This document shows positions 34,919 through 46,158 of a DNA stretch of 64,000 nt, piece after piece; the first letter of the stretch is position 1; the number at the start of each line of letters is the position of its first letter. Origin of the DNA: Planctomycetota bacterium (GTDB taxonomy: Bacteria; Planctomycetota; UBA1135; GCA-002686595); assembly GCA_021413885.1 (NCBI GenBank), contig JAIOPM010000005.1, positions 108,878 to 172,877 on the forward strand, written 5' to 3'. The position numbers were made by a program, and so were the translations under genes. Under the pieces are notes generated by a model. It made no database searches, had not been told where the DNA came from, and saw only the letters and a list, made by a program, of their open reading frames with translations.

Positions 34919-35773
34919 CTAGAGCGCGAAGCTCCACGTCGCCGTGAACGCGCCGTGGTACTTCACGATCACCATCGGCGGCCCGAGCGGTTCGTCGTCG
35001 CCGCCTTCGCTCCACGCGCGCAGGCGACGCAGGTACGCGGCCTCCGTCAGCGCGCCGACGAGCGGCTTGGTCGCGCCGGCTTTCGGCACCGCGGCTTGGA
35101 GCGCGTGGTACTTGCGCACGCGCTCGCTCGAGACGTGCGGGCACGCGATCACGCCGCCGGAGCCGTGAACGATCGAACCGGTCGCGAGCCCGGGCTTCGT
35201 TCCCGCCGGAACGTACGGGCACTCGATCTTGCCGCCGACGTCTTGGCGCTGCGCGACGACGCCGGTGAGCGGCGAAGCTCCGATCGAGAGTTGCGCGGCG
35301 TGCGAGACGAGCTCGAGCCGACCGTACCGACCGTCGATGACGCCGAGCGGCACCTGCGGCGCGAGCGGCGAACCGAAGTCGCGCACCACGAACACGCGGA
35401 ACGCGCCCGACGTCGCGTCGGAGACGGTGTACTGGCCGTGGAGCAACAGGCGCTCGTTCTTCGCGACGAACCCGAGCGCGCGCGGTCTCACTTCGCCGAC
35501 GAGCGTGCCGTGGTACGCGGTGACCGGCGTGCCGATCGCGCGCAGGTCGTAGAGCACGACGCCGTTCTCGTCGGCGAGCGTGCCGATCAACTGGGGTTCG
35601 AGTCCGGCGCTCTCGATCCACGTGCCGTGCGCGACGCCGGCTTGTGCGACCAACGGATCGAGCGGGACCGAGCCGACGGCGCCGACTCCGCCGCCGAGGC
35701 CGGCGAACGCGTGAGTCGAAACGACGAGAGCGGCGAGGACGGAAGCGAGACGCGCTGCGGAAATGCGGAACAT
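34919..35773 (-). CDS. Hypothetical secreted protein
   Basis: A 284-residue protein not recognised. It has a signal peptide (MFRISAARLASVLAALVVSTHAFA) and then a Gly-rich start GLGGGVGAVGSVPLDPLVAQAG. The mature half reads as mostly beta strands (HGTWIESAGLEPQLIGTL, YHGTLVGEVRPRALGFV, EVVVRDFGSPL-like), and a later Cys pair occurs in IECPYVPAG and VIACPHVSS. The C-terminus, PPMVIVKYHGAFTATWSFAL, ends in a strand with aromatic residues. It may be a small extracellular or periplasmic beta protein. A 5'-GAGGAGAAT is present ahead of ATG 35773. Confidence 0.55.
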   Translation of the reverse strand: MFRISAARLASVLAALVVSTHAFAGLGGGVGAVGSVPLDPLVAQAGVAHGTWIESAGLEPQLIGTLADENGVVLYDLRAIGTPVTAYHGTLVGEVRPRALGFVAKNERLLLHGQYTVSDATSGAFRVFVVRDFGSPLAPQVPLGVIDGRYGRLELVSHAAQLSIGASPLTGVVAQRQDVGGKIECPYVPAGTKPGLATGSIVHGSGGVIACPHVSSERVRKYHALQAAVPKAGATKPLVGALTEAAYLRRLRAWSEGGDDEPLGPPMVIVKYHGAFTATWSFAL

Positions 35774-36140
35774 GGCGATTCTCCTCTGCGGGGTGTTCTC
35801 GAACGAACTCTGTGATGAGGTTCCGGGGCGCGCGAGATCGCGAGGCGCAGGTGAGCGAACGAGGCAAGGGCGCGTGCGAACGGAACGCGACGAGCAGCCA
35901 CGCGTGCGAGCGATTCGGTCCGCGAAAAACCGCGCGCGATCGAGATTCCCGAAGAGATGAAAGAACGCGATCCGCGAGCGTCTTTCGGCGAATGAAAGCA
36001 CTCGAAGAGCTTCACCTTCGCGCGCACTTCCCCTGATCGTTCGGGGCCATTTCGAGTTCGACGGTCGCTGCCGAACGCGGAGTTCCAACGACCTCGCGCG
36101 ACTCCCGAACGAGCCGCGGAAAGACGGCGCGAGCTCTCTC
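35774..36140. other. Intergenic gap with no gene recognised
   Basis: Between the secreted protein at 34919-35773 and the RluA-like gene ending at 36141 there are 367 bases. Several short open frames cross it on both strands, but their proteins are rich in Arg and Ser with no homology-like pattern. I see no RNA gene, repeat or clear hairpin. The leader and promoter of the leftward gene at 34919 must lie here. Confidence 0.5.
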
Positions 36141-36833
36141 TCAGTCCCGCAACGCGGCCGCCCACCACGCGCGGTCGGGCGGCAGGCATTCGAGCGCGAG
36201 CTCGCGCCCGCCGACCGGATGCGGCACCGTCAGGCCGCGGGCGTGGAGCGCGACGCTCTGGTCCGCGAGCGGCGCGCGCGCGCCGTACTTCAGGTCGCCG
36301 AGCAACGGCGCGCCGAGGGTCGCCAGGGCCACGCGCAACTGGTGGGACCGGCCGGTCAGCGGCTCGAGCTCGACCAACGTCCGCCGCGCGCCCTCGAAGT
36401 CGAACTCACGGACGACGGCGAAGCGCGTGACCGCGAGCTGCGCCTCCGGCCGCTCGGTCGCGACGGCGCGCACGACGTTGGTACGCTCGTCCTTGATCAG
36501 CCACTGCTCGAGTTCCCCCTCGCGCCGGTTCGGCATCCGTTCGGCGAGCGCGAGGTAGCGTTTCACGACGCGGCGTTCGCGGAAGGCCTCCGACAGACGC
36601 TCGGCCGCCTTGCTGGTGCGCGCGAAGAGCACCAGACCGGAGACCGGTCGATCGAGGCGATGGACGACGCCGAGGAAGACGTTGCCGGGCTTCGCCTTCT
36701 CGCGGCGCACGAACTCCTTCGCGAGCTCCTGCAAACTCTCGTCGCCGCTGTCGTCGGCGACCGTCGGAACGCCGGCCGGCTTGGCGACCGCGAGCAGGTG
36801 GTTGTCGGAGAAGAGGACGTCGAGCGCGCTCAC
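36141..36833 (-). CDS. RluA-family rRNA/tRNA pseudouridine synthase
   Basis: A 230-residue enzyme: FSDNHLLAVAKPAGVPT at the start, the catalytic motif GVVHRLDRPVSGLVLFART with Asp61, RVVKRYLALAE, and the closing LEPLTGRSHQLRVALATLGAPLLGDLKYG. This is the single catalytic domain of RluA-type synthases with no S4 domain, like RluA/TruC/YqcB. The target uridine cannot be fixed by sequence. GTG 36833 overlaps the stop of the upstream RlmI-like gene (GTGA), so an RNA methyltransferase and a pseudouridine synthase are co-expressed. Confidence 0.9.
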   Translation of the reverse strand: MSALDVLFSDNHLLAVAKPAGVPTVADDSGDESLQELAKEFVRREKAKPGNVFLGVVHRLDRPVSGLVLFARTSKAAERLSEAFRERRVVKRYLALAERMPNRREGELEQWLIKDERTNVVRAVATERPEAQLAVTRFAVVREFDFEGARRTLVELEPLTGRSHQLRVALATLGAPLLGDLKYGARAPLADQSVALHARGLTVPHPVGGRELALECLPPDRAWWAAALRD

Positions 36834-37741
36834 GAGGACGCAACCCCGCGGGCGAAACGCGCGCAGAAACCGCACGGCAACAAGCGCGGCGCCGCGCCGC
36901 TCTCCGTGAGCGCGAGCTCCCCCGCCTCGACTTCCCCGTCCGGCAACGACTCGAGCAGGTTCGCGAGCGCGAGCGGCGACGTCCCGAACGCGTACGCCGA
37001 CAACACGAGCACCGCGCGCGACTCGAGCAACTTGCCGAGCGCCTCGAACAGCGGCGCGAGGTGCTCCTCGAACTGCCACGTCTCGCCTTTCGGCCCGCGA
37101 CCGAAGTGCGGCGGGTCGAGCACGATCGCGTGGTAGCGACTGCCGCGCCGAACTTCGCGACGCACGTACGCGAGCGCATCCTCGAGCACGATCCGCACCG
37201 CGTCGTCGGCGAGGCCCGACGCGCGCGCGTTGTCCTTCAACCACGCGAGCGACGTCTTCGACGCATCGACGTGCGTCACCGCGTAGCCGGCTTGCGCCGC
37301 GACGATGCTCGCGGTGCCGGTGTAGCCGAACAGGTTGAGCAAGCGCGGGCGCTCGACGTCGAAAGCGTTCGCGCGCGCGGCGAGCCAACTCCAGTTCGTC
37401 GCTTGTTCGGGGAAGACCCCGACGTGCTTGAACGGCGTCGGTCGCACGAGACAACGCGCGCCGCGCCACGCGATCGTCCACTCGGGATTCGCGCCGCGCG
37501 CGACTTGCGGCGCGGAACGCGAGACGCGCCACGTCCCGCGCTTGCCGCCGCTCTCCGCATCGCGCTCGAATGCGAGGTGCGCGTCGTTCCACGCGTGTTC
37601 GTCCTGGCGCCGCAACCACAACGCCTGCGGATCGGGGCGACGCAACGTCACCGGACCGAAGCGCTCCAGCTTCTCCCCCGCGCCCGAATCCAAGAGCTCG
37701 TAGTCGGGGAACGGCTCGGGAACGAAATGGGACGGACGCAC
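36830..37741 (-). CDS. RlmI-like class I rRNA methyltransferase
   Basis: A 303-residue SAM-dependent methyltransferase. HVGVFPEQATNWSWLAAR and NLFGYTGTASIVAAQAGYAVTHVDAS contain the SAM loop and acidic ribose contact, and VLDPPHFGRGPKGETW is the catalytic DPPxF motif. These are typical of the RlmI/YwbD group that makes m5C in 23S rRNA. The N-terminal PUA domain of RlmI is lacking, and the first 85 residues are a shorter beta region. It shares an operon with the RluA-like gene through a GTGA overlap, which favours an RNA substrate. Confidence 0.85.
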   Translation of the reverse strand: MRPSHFVPEPFPDYELLDSGAGEKLERFGPVTLRRPDPQALWLRRQDEHAWNDAHLAFERDAESGGKRGTWRVSRSAPQVARGANPEWTIAWRGARCLVRPTPFKHVGVFPEQATNWSWLAARANAFDVERPRLLNLFGYTGTASIVAAQAGYAVTHVDASKTSLAWLKDNARASGLADDAVRIVLEDALAYVRREVRRGSRYHAIVLDPPHFGRGPKGETWQFEEHLAPLFEALGKLLESRAVLVLSAYAFGTSPLALANLLESLPDGEVEAGELALTESGAAPRLLPCGFCARFARGVASS

Positions 37742-37808
37742 GAGGCCCCTTTCTAGCGCCCGACGACGAGCGCGTGTAGAACCGCCCGCAACTCCGAGGG
37801 AGGAAACG

Positions 37809-38642
37809 ATGCGCGCGCGACTGTGGCTTCCCCTTTGGATCGTCGGCTCTGCACTCGCGGCGTGGGGCGCGACCGCGCGAGTCGACGGCTCGGTCGTGAC
37901 GTTGGTCGACTACTTCGATCTCGGCGAACGGCGCGTCGCCGCCGCCCTCGCCGCGGCCGAAGGCGACGCGGAACGCATCTCGACTTCCCGCGCCATCGCG
38001 TGGGAACGAGCGGTGGTGCGCGTGCGCGTCCAACATTCCTTCCACGGCGACGCGCACTCGACGACGCACGCGACCGGCGCGCTGATCCGAGGCGGGAAAC
38101 AAGTGGCGACCGTCGCGCACGAGATCGTCGTCGCCGAGCAGCTCGCCGACGCGAAGATCGAGATCGTGTTGTGGGACGGTCGCGTGGTCGCGGGGCGCAA
38201 ACGATCGCTCGAACACTACGTCCCCGAGCGGCCGGAGACCGACTGGGCTTGCATCGATGTCGTCGACGGGCCGACGGACTTGCCGAGCCTCGAACTCGGT
38301 GAACCCGCGGGCGGCGAGCGACTCGTGCTCGGCTTCCCCGGCCGCTGCGGACGCGCGGACGAAACCCGCGTCGTGCAGGACGATGCGGGCAAGGCGCTGC
38401 CGCTCCGCCCGCTGCGCATCCTCTGTCGCGCGAACGCCGCCGACGCGCTCACGCTCGTCGCCGGCTGCGTTCCGATCGGCGGCATCAGCGGCGCGCCGTG
38501 CGTCGATGCGCGCGGCCGACTCGTCTCGATCCAACGCGGAGTGACCGAGTCCGTCGCCGGCGACGAGACGACCTGGACGCTGAACGTGGTCCCGGTCGCG
38601 CCGCTCGTGAAGTCGCTCGCGGGCGCGGGCGGAGCGAAGTGA
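37809..38642 (+). CDS. Secreted trypsin-like serine protease
   Basis: A 277-residue exported protease. The signal segment is LWLPLWIVGSALAAWGATA. The chymotrypsin-fold triad can be read directly: His104 in VATVAHEIVV, Asp145 in TDWACIDV and Ser227 in GGISGAPC (GxSGxP). This is a single catalytic domain without PDZ, so not a DegP/HtrA type. GGGAGGAAACG before ATG 37809 is a strong ribosome site. It lies 25 bases before an ECF sigma factor and its kinase, so it may be part of their unit or a signal-processing protease; that is an inference. The substrate is unknown. Confidence 0.8.
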   Translation: MRARLWLPLWIVGSALAAWGATARVDGSVVTLVDYFDLGERRVAAALAAAEGDAERISTSRAIAWERAVVRVRVQHSFHGDAHSTTHATGALIRGGKQVATVAHEIVVAEQLADAKIEIVLWDGRVVAGRKRSLEHYVPERPETDWACIDVVDGPTDLPSLELGEPAGGERLVLGFPGRCGRADETRVVQDDAGKALPLRPLRILCRANAADALTLVAGCVPIGGISGAPCVDARGRLVSIQRGVTESVAGDETTWTLNVVPVAPLVKSLAGAGGAK

Positions 38643-38667
38643 GCGCGTCCGCCGGAGCGGCTCGACC

Positions 38668-39396
38668 GTGACCGACTCGACGAATCCGCGCGCCGGTTTC
38701 GCGCCTACGCGTTGGAGCTTGGTGCTCGCCGCCGGGAAGCACGACGACGAACGCACGCGCGCCGCGCTCTCGGAGCTCTGCGCCGCGTATTGGGTTCCGC
38801 TGTACGTCTACGTGCGTCGCCGCGGACACGACGCACACGCCGCCGAGGACCTGACCCAAGGTTTCTTCGCGCGGCTCTTCGAGCGCAACGACTTCGCCGC
38901 GGCCGACCGCAACCGCGGACGCTTCCGCACGTTCCTGCTCGCCGCGTTGCAGCACTACCTCGCCGACGAGCGCGACCGCGAACGCGCGCTGAAACGCGGC
39001 GGCGGCGTGTCGACCTTGTCGCTCGACTTCGAACGCGCGGACTCGCAGTGGAACCTCGAGCCCGCGACCGACGCTACCCCTGAGCGCGCATACGAACGAC
39101 GCTTCGCGAACGAGCTGCTCGCCCGCGCCCTCGCGCGTGTCGAACGCGACTACCGCGAACGCGGCGAGGCCAAGGCGTTCGAGGTGCTCGTCCTGACACT
39201 GACCGCTCCCGGCGAGCTCCCCTACCGCGAGCTCGCGGAACGCCTCGCGACCACCGCCGGCGCGGTCAAGGTCGCGGCGCATCGCCTGCGCGAACGTTGG
39301 CGTGAAGCCCTGCGCGACGAAGTGGCGGCGATCGTCGGGAGCCAGAGCGAAGTCGACGATGAGCTCGCCGCGTTGTTCGCCGCGCTCGCGAGCTGA
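38668..39396 (+). CDS. ECF RNA polymerase sigma factor (kinase-linked group)
   Basis: A 242-residue sigma-70-family factor. Region 2 is seen at LYVYVRRRGHDAHAAEDLTQGFFARLFER and region 4 at ELAERLATTAGAVKVAAHRLRERWREAL, with a long linker between them. The RG-xx-xx-AEDLTQGFF block with following GRFRTFLLAALQHYLADE is typical of ECF factors found next to Ser/Thr kinases in Planctomycetota. The next gene is such a kinase (64 bases on), so activity is probably controlled by phosphorylation instead of an anti-sigma factor; none is encoded here. The GTG 38668 start precedes TDSTNPRAGFAPTRWSLVL. Confidence 0.9.
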   Translation: MTDSTNPRAGFAPTRWSLVLAAGKHDDERTRAALSELCAAYWVPLYVYVRRRGHDAHAAEDLTQGFFARLFERNDFAAADRNRGRFRTFLLAALQHYLADERDRERALKRGGGVSTLSLDFERADSQWNLEPATDATPERAYERRFANELLARALARVERDYRERGEAKAFEVLVLTLTAPGELPYRELAERLATTAGAVKVAAHRLRERWREALRDEVAAIVGSQSEVDDELAALFAALAS

Positions 39397-39460
39397 GGAA
39401 ATCCGCGCGAGCCTGTAACCTCGGGGCCGATCCTCCTCACCTGGACGTGGAGGACCGACC

Positions 39461-41344
<1,884 letters not shown>

Positions 41345-41365
41345 CGCCCACGAGAGCGCGTTGCG

Positions 41366-42331
41366 TCAGCGAGCGAGCTCGTACTCGCTCGCGATCCGCC
41401 CGAACGCGGCCCACATCTCGGCCTGCGCCACGCCTTCGAAGATCTCTCTCGCGCGTTCGCGTTCGCCGTGACACAGGAGCCAATTGCCGACGCCGTAGCC
41501 CTGCGTCGCGAAGTCGACGGCGGTCGGGCCGGTCGGAGATGCCGACGCGAGTAGGAACTCGGGCTCGAGCTCGCCCTTGTACATCAAGCAAAGTCGGTGA
41601 TACGCGTGGTACTCCACGACGTCGAGGTTCGCCGTGATCGGCGCGGCGAGCTTCGCGATCTCCTCGAAGCGACCGAGTTTGCAGAGCGTCATCGACTGCC
41701 AATGCACCGCCGCGCACTGCGTGTCGGGGTTGGTCGACCAGCGCGCGCACTCGCGCCAACTGAGCAACGAACGCTCGAAGTCGCCGAGCAAGTACTGCGC
41801 GAGCGCGAGGTGGTAGTAGATGTTCTGCTTCAGCGTGTCGGTGACGACGCCGCGCGGATTCGGATTCAGTCCGGGCTCGGGTTCGTCGGGGAGAGTCTTC
41901 GAGAGTTCCGCCGCACGTTCGAGATCGCGAACCGCGAGCTCCGGCTCGCGCAACGTGATCCAGCGATGCCCGCGATGACGCAGGAGATGCACCTCATCAC
42001 CGAAGCGCCCGAGCCCGCGTCCGTACACGCCGACCGCTTCGCGATAGCGCCCGAGGTTCGAGAGCCGCCGCCCGACCGCGACCCAGTTGCGCGGATCGCC
42101 GGGATCGCGTTCGAGCTCGTGTTCGGCGTCGGCGAGTTCGCCCTCGCGCTTCGCGCGCACGTCGTCGGCGAGCGGCGGCGGGTAGAGCACTTCGCCGGCA
42201 AGCGAACGCGTCTCGGCACCGGGCGGGAGCTCGTGCGCGGGCTCCGCGGTCCAACGCGGCGACGCGCAACCGAAGACGCCGATGACGAGTGCGAGAACGA
42301 TCGAAGCCCCGAACGCGCGACGCAGTTCCAT
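41366..42331 (-). CDS. TPR-repeat lipoprotein
   Basis: A 321-residue protein with signal RRAFGASIVLALVIGVFGC (lipobox VFGC region) and several tetratricopeptide repeats: DPRNWVAVGRRLSNLGRYREAVGVYGRGL, YYHLALAQYLLGDFERSLLSWREC and AVHWQSMTLCKLGRFEEIAKLA. These usually make protein contacts in the periplasm or outer membrane. ATG 42331 is preferred over 42367 because GGAGGTGACC directly precedes it. It reads leftward, converging on the kinase gene with a 21-base gap. Confidence 0.75.
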   Translation of the reverse strand: MELRRAFGASIVLALVIGVFGCASPRWTAEPAHELPPGAETRSLAGEVLYPPPLADDVRAKREGELADAEHELERDPGDPRNWVAVGRRLSNLGRYREAVGVYGRGLGRFGDEVHLLRHRGHRWITLREPELAVRDLERAAELSKTLPDEPEPGLNPNPRGVVTDTLKQNIYYHLALAQYLLGDFERSLLSWRECARWSTNPDTQCAAVHWQSMTLCKLGRFEEIAKLAAPITANLDVVEYHAYHRLCLMYKGELEPEFLLASASPTGPTAVDFATQGYGVGNWLLCHGERERAREIFEGVAQAEMWAAFGRIASEYELAR

Positions 42332-42374
42332 GGTCACCTCCGCGACGGAGGATGCCCGTTCGCGCACGGCTCGT

Positions 42375-43883
42375 CTACTTCCCGCCGCCGACGTCGGTGT
42401 AGCCGAGCGAGTTGAGCAACTCCGTGCGGCCGCTGTCGTCGACGTCGGCGTCGGCGCCGAAGACCGTCGGCTTGCAGCGCGACTCGTACGCGTCGATCGT
42501 CGTGATCGGATGCGCCACGAGGAACGCGGGATCGATCCATTCCTCGAGCACGCGCCCCGGCATGTTGCGCGCGATCGGCAGACCGAGCAACGCGAGCACC
42601 GTCGGCGTCACGTCGAGCACGGTCGCCTTCGTCTTCAACGCCGCGCCCCGGAGGATCGGCCCGCCGGCGGCGAACAGCACGCCGTCGAGATCGTGTACGC
42701 CCGATTGACCGATGTTGACCGGATCGTCGAGCTCCTCGATGCGCGCGATGCCGACCGCGTTGTAGTCGATCTCCTTGCTCGCGCCGGGCAACTTGCCGGA
42801 CGCCTTGAAGCCGTGATCGGAGACGACGATCACGACGGTGTTCGCGTCGAACTTCGGCAGCAACTCGCCCAGGTAGCGATCGTCGTGGCGGTAGATCGCG
42901 GGCACCAACTTGCCGAGCCGGCGCGCTTGATCGGCGTCGACGCCGGGGCCGAACGCGTTCGGCTTGAAGAGATGCCAGTACGTGTGCGAGATCGGATCGA
43001 CCGCGACCAAGAAGAGCAGCGAAAGGCTCGGTTGCGAATGCGAGTAGAGCTCGGTCGCGATGCGTTCGTACGTGCGTTGCTCGCAGTAGCCGAACTTGAA
43101 GACGCTCGGCGCGTGGAACGGGATCGGACGATCGACCGCGAGGATCTCGGCGCGTTCGGCCTCGTTGAAATCGGCGAGCGCGAAGAGCTCGTCGACCGGC
43201 GGCGCCTTGACCGGATCGACGACCAGGCTCTTCAAGCGCTCGGCCAAGTTCTCCGGATGCGTCAGGTAGCGCGCCTTCGCACCGTCGGTCCACGTCGTCC
43301 AGCGGCTGTACGCCATCCGGTCGGACACGATGAAACCCTCGACCGCTTCCGCCGGCCACGTCACCCACCAACCGACGACGCCGACACCGACACCGAACGA
43401 CGTGACCATGTTCCAGATCGCGGGCGCGGTGCGATCGGTGGTCGCCATCAAGCGCGGCCGGTCGGCGGTGGTCGTCGTCGAGCGGAAGCGGAAGATGCCG
43501 TGGTCCTTGCGATTGCGGCCGGTCGCGATCGTCGTCCAGATGCAGGGCGAGAGGATCGGCGTCTGGGACTCGAGCGGCGCGCGAGACCCGCGTTGGATCA
43601 GGCCGGCGAAGGTCGGGAGCTCTCCCGTGTCGAGCATCGGATCGATCACGTCCCACGTCGCGCCGTCGATGCCGATCAACACGATCTTGAGGCCCGACGG
43701 CGCGCGGCCGTCCGGCGGAGGCGTCGGCGCGACGGTCGGAGTCGGAGCGGTCGCCGGAACCGGGTTCGGAGCCTGGGTCGGGGTCACGGTCGGCGCGTCG
43801 GCGGGCTCGGAACAGGCGGCGACGGCGGCGACGGCAGCGAGGACGAGGAGCCCGAGCGGGCGGCGGAGAAGCGGCGAGAACAT
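42375..43883 (-). CDS. Alkaline-phosphatase-superfamily phosphodiesterase lipoprotein
   Basis: A 502-residue lipoprotein (signal LGLLVLAAVAAVAAC), with a Pro/Thr/Ala linker (TPTQAPNPVPATAPTPTVAP) to a phosphodiesterase domain. Metal and nucleophile sites are VLIGIDGATWD (Asp), SPCIWTTIATG (Thr nucleophile), VAVDPISHTYWH and VIVVSDHGFK. Near the end PTVLALLGLPIARNMPGRVLEEW is typical of the family. It is a probable phosphodiesterase or phosphoglycerol-type hydrolase on the cell surface. It resembles the incomplete gene at the left edge. Its start is 43 bases downstream of no clear promoter. Confidence 0.8.
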   Translation of the reverse strand: MFSPLLRRPLGLLVLAAVAAVAACSEPADAPTVTPTQAPNPVPATAPTPTVAPTPPPDGRAPSGLKIVLIGIDGATWDVIDPMLDTGELPTFAGLIQRGSRAPLESQTPILSPCIWTTIATGRNRKDHGIFRFRSTTTTADRPRLMATTDRTAPAIWNMVTSFGVGVGVVGWWVTWPAEAVEGFIVSDRMAYSRWTTWTDGAKARYLTHPENLAERLKSLVVDPVKAPPVDELFALADFNEAERAEILAVDRPIPFHAPSVFKFGYCEQRTYERIATELYSHSQPSLSLLFLVAVDPISHTYWHLFKPNAFGPGVDADQARRLGKLVPAIYRHDDRYLGELLPKFDANTVVIVVSDHGFKASGKLPGASKEIDYNAVGIARIEELDDPVNIGQSGVHDLDGVLFAAGGPILRGAALKTKATVLDVTPTVLALLGLPIARNMPGRVLEEWIDPAFLVAHPITTIDAYESRCKPTVFGADADVDDSGRTELLNSLGYTDVGGGK

Positions 43884-44034
43884 GCGTTCCGGAGTCTAAC
43901 CCGGTCGTCACCGCGAGCACGTTCCGCGCTCCGGCGGAGTCCGAGTTCGAGCGCTCGGCGAGGCTTCGGGAAAGGCCTGAAAAGCTGCGACCGCGGCCGC
44001 GAAATCGAGTCCCTCGAACTGCTAGATTCACGCG

Positions 44035-45102
44035 ATGAAAGGCCGGGTCCACAGCGCGCGCGCCCGCTCGGCGGCCTTCGAGATCCGGGTGCGCCGGCGG
44101 TGGTTCGAGCGCAGCGAAACGGAGCTCCTGCGCACGCGGCTCGCGGACCTCGATCTCTCGCTCGCGAACACGCCGATCGCGCGGCGCATCGAACGTCTGC
44201 GTCGCGAACTCGACGCGCGCGGCCTGAACTTCGAGCCGCACGTGTGGTTGTCGACGTCGTGGTTCTCGCCCGACGGCGTGCCGGGCATCGCGGTCCCCTT
44301 CTACCTCGCGCATCCGCGGCTCCTGCGGATGGAGGAAGCGCACGTCGGCGAGGCCGAGGGCGCTGACGCGTCGAGCGCGATGAAGCTCCTGCGCCACGAA
44401 GCGGGCCACGCGATCGACTCCGCATTCCGCCTGCACGCAGCGAAGAGTTGGCGCGACACGTTCGGCGCGTTCAGCGCGCGTTATCGGGCCGACTACGCGC
44501 CGCGGCCGTTCCGGCGCGACTTCGTGCTGCACCTCGATGCGTGGTACGCGCAGAGCCATGCGGCCGAGGATTTCGCCGAGACGTTCGCGGTGTGGCTCGA
44601 TCCGCGCTCGCGGTGGCGCGAGCTTTACGCCGACTGGTCGTGCATCTGGAAGCTCGAGTGGGTCGACGAGCGGATGGCGGCGCTCGCGCACACGCGTCCG
44701 CCGGTCACGAACCTCGAACGGCCATGGGCGCTCGAGGAATGCGAGTGGACGTTGGCGCAGTACTACGCCCACCGGCGCGCCCGGCGCGAACGGGCCAAGG
44801 CGCCGAAGCTCGACCGCGCTCTACGCGCCCATTTCGCGCCGCGGCCGGTGCCGACGCGCCATGCCGCGGTCCGACGCCGGGTCGCGACCCTGATCGGCGA
44901 ACTCGATCGCCGCACGCGCACGGCGCACTTCGAGGAGCGCTACGTCCTGCGCGAAGTCGTGCGCACGCTCGCCCTCCGCGGCGAACACCTCGGGCTCGCC
45001 ATTGACGTGGGCGCGCCGAGAGAGAGACTGAAGTCGTTGCTCGCGCTCGGCCCCACGATCCTGCGGTCGTGGATGCTCGGGCGCCAACGACACCAGAGAT
45101 GA
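44035..45102 (+). CDS. Putative zinc metallopeptidase (HEAGH)
   Basis: A 355-residue cytosolic protein. The zinc motif LLRHEAGHAID gives His121, Glu122 and His125, and a third ligand is probably in AEDFAETFAVWL (Glu178 or Glu182). The pattern resembles the 'putative zinc-binding metallopeptidase' family described in Planctomycetota genomes. The first 60 residues are highly basic (RRRWFERSE, ARRIERLRRELD). It overlaps the ATP-grasp gene (ATGA), so the two act together, possibly to make and cleave, or to tailor, a peptide. The substrate is unknown, and no signal peptide is visible. Confidence 0.75.
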   Translation: MKGRVHSARARSAAFEIRVRRRWFERSETELLRTRLADLDLSLANTPIARRIERLRRELDARGLNFEPHVWLSTSWFSPDGVPGIAVPFYLAHPRLLRMEEAHVGEAEGADASSAMKLLRHEAGHAIDSAFRLHAAKSWRDTFGAFSARYRADYAPRPFRRDFVLHLDAWYAQSHAAEDFAETFAVWLDPRSRWRELYADWSCIWKLEWVDERMAALAHTRPPVTNLERPWALEECEWTLAQYYAHRRARRERAKAPKLDRALRAHFAPRPVPTRHAAVRRRVATLIGELDRRTRTAHFEERYVLREVVRTLALRGEHLGLAIDVGAPRERLKSLLALGPTILRSWMLGRQRHQR

Positions 45103-46142
45103 AGAAACTGCGTGTGCTCGTCCTGATGCACGAGGACCTCGTGCCTCCGGAGAAGACCGACGGTCTCTCGGACAAGGACGTGTTGCCGTGGAAGACCGAG
45201 CGCGACGTGCTCGGCGGCTTGAACGAGCTCGGCCACGAGATCCGGCCGCTCGGCGTGCACGATGACCTCGGGCGCCTGCGCTCGGCGCTCGACGAGTTCG
45301 ATCCGCACATCACGTTCAACCTGCTCGAGGAATTCCACGGCGCGACGATCTACGGCCAGGCGGTGATCAGCTTCCTCGAGCTCGTGCGCCGCGCGTACTC
45401 GGGCTGCAATCCGCGCGGGCTGATGCTCGCGCACGACAAGGTGTTGACCAAGGAGATCCTCTCCTACCACCGCATCAAGACGCCGCGTTGCGCGGTGTTC
45501 CCGGTCGGACGCGTCGGGCGCAAGCCCAAGCGCTTGAACTGGCCGTTGTTGATCAAGTCGACGTTCGAGGACGGCTCGCTCGGCATCTCGCAGGCGTCGT
45601 TGGTTTCGACCGACGACAAGCTCGAGGAGCGCGTGCGCTGGATGCACGACGAGTTCGGCACCGACGTGATGGCGGAAGAGTTCATCGAAGGCCGCGAGCT
45701 CTACTGCGGCGTCGCCGGCAACCAACGCCTCGAGAGTTTTCCGATCTGGGAGATGCACTTCCAAGCCTGGCCCGAAGGCCAACCGCGGATCGCGACCGGC
45801 AAGGTGAAGTGGGATCTCGGCTACCAAAAGAAGCACGGGATCGAGACGCGCGCCGCGACGCTCGAGCCCGCGCTCGAACGTGAAGTCGTGCGCGTGACGA
45901 AGCTCGTCTACCGCGCGCTCGGACTGTCGGGCTACGCGCGCATCGATCTGCGCCTCGCGCCCGACGGCTCGATCTACGTGATCGAGGCGAACGCGAATCC
46001 CGACCTCGCCGCGGACGAAGACTTCGCGCAGTCCGCGAAGAGCGCGGGCGTCGACTATCCGCAGCTCCTGCAGCGCATCCTCAACCTCGGCCTCGCCTGG
46101 CGTCCGGCGTGGAAAGAGGTCGAGGAAGCGGTCGCGACGTAG
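45099..46142 (+). CDS. ATP-grasp ligase, D-Ala-D-Ala ligase-like
   Basis: A 347-residue ATP-grasp enzyme. The N-terminal region begins LRVLVLMHEDLVPPEKTDG. PLLIKSTFEDGSLGISQASLV is the nucleotide loop, DVMAEEFIEGRELYCGV follows, and metal ligands lie in GYARIDLRLAPDGSIYVIEANANPDL. The arrangement matches the D-alanine--D-alanine ligase group but not the housekeeping ddl N-terminus, so the substrates may be other amino acids or a peptide carboxylate. ATG 45099 overlaps the metallopeptidase stop. It ends 16 bases before the convergent cytochrome operon. Confidence 0.85.
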   Translation: MKKLRVLVLMHEDLVPPEKTDGLSDKDVLPWKTERDVLGGLNELGHEIRPLGVHDDLGRLRSALDEFDPHITFNLLEEFHGATIYGQAVISFLELVRRAYSGCNPRGLMLAHDKVLTKEILSYHRIKTPRCAVFPVGRVGRKPKRLNWPLLIKSTFEDGSLGISQASLVSTDDKLEERVRWMHDEFGTDVMAEEFIEGRELYCGVAGNQRLESFPIWEMHFQAWPEGQPRIATGKVKWDLGYQKKHGIETRAATLEPALEREVVRVTKLVYRALGLSGYARIDLRLAPDGSIYVIEANANPDLAADEDFAQSAKSAGVDYPQLLQRILNLGLAWRPAWKEVEEAVAT

Positions 46143-46158
46143 CGAACGCCGAGTCGAC

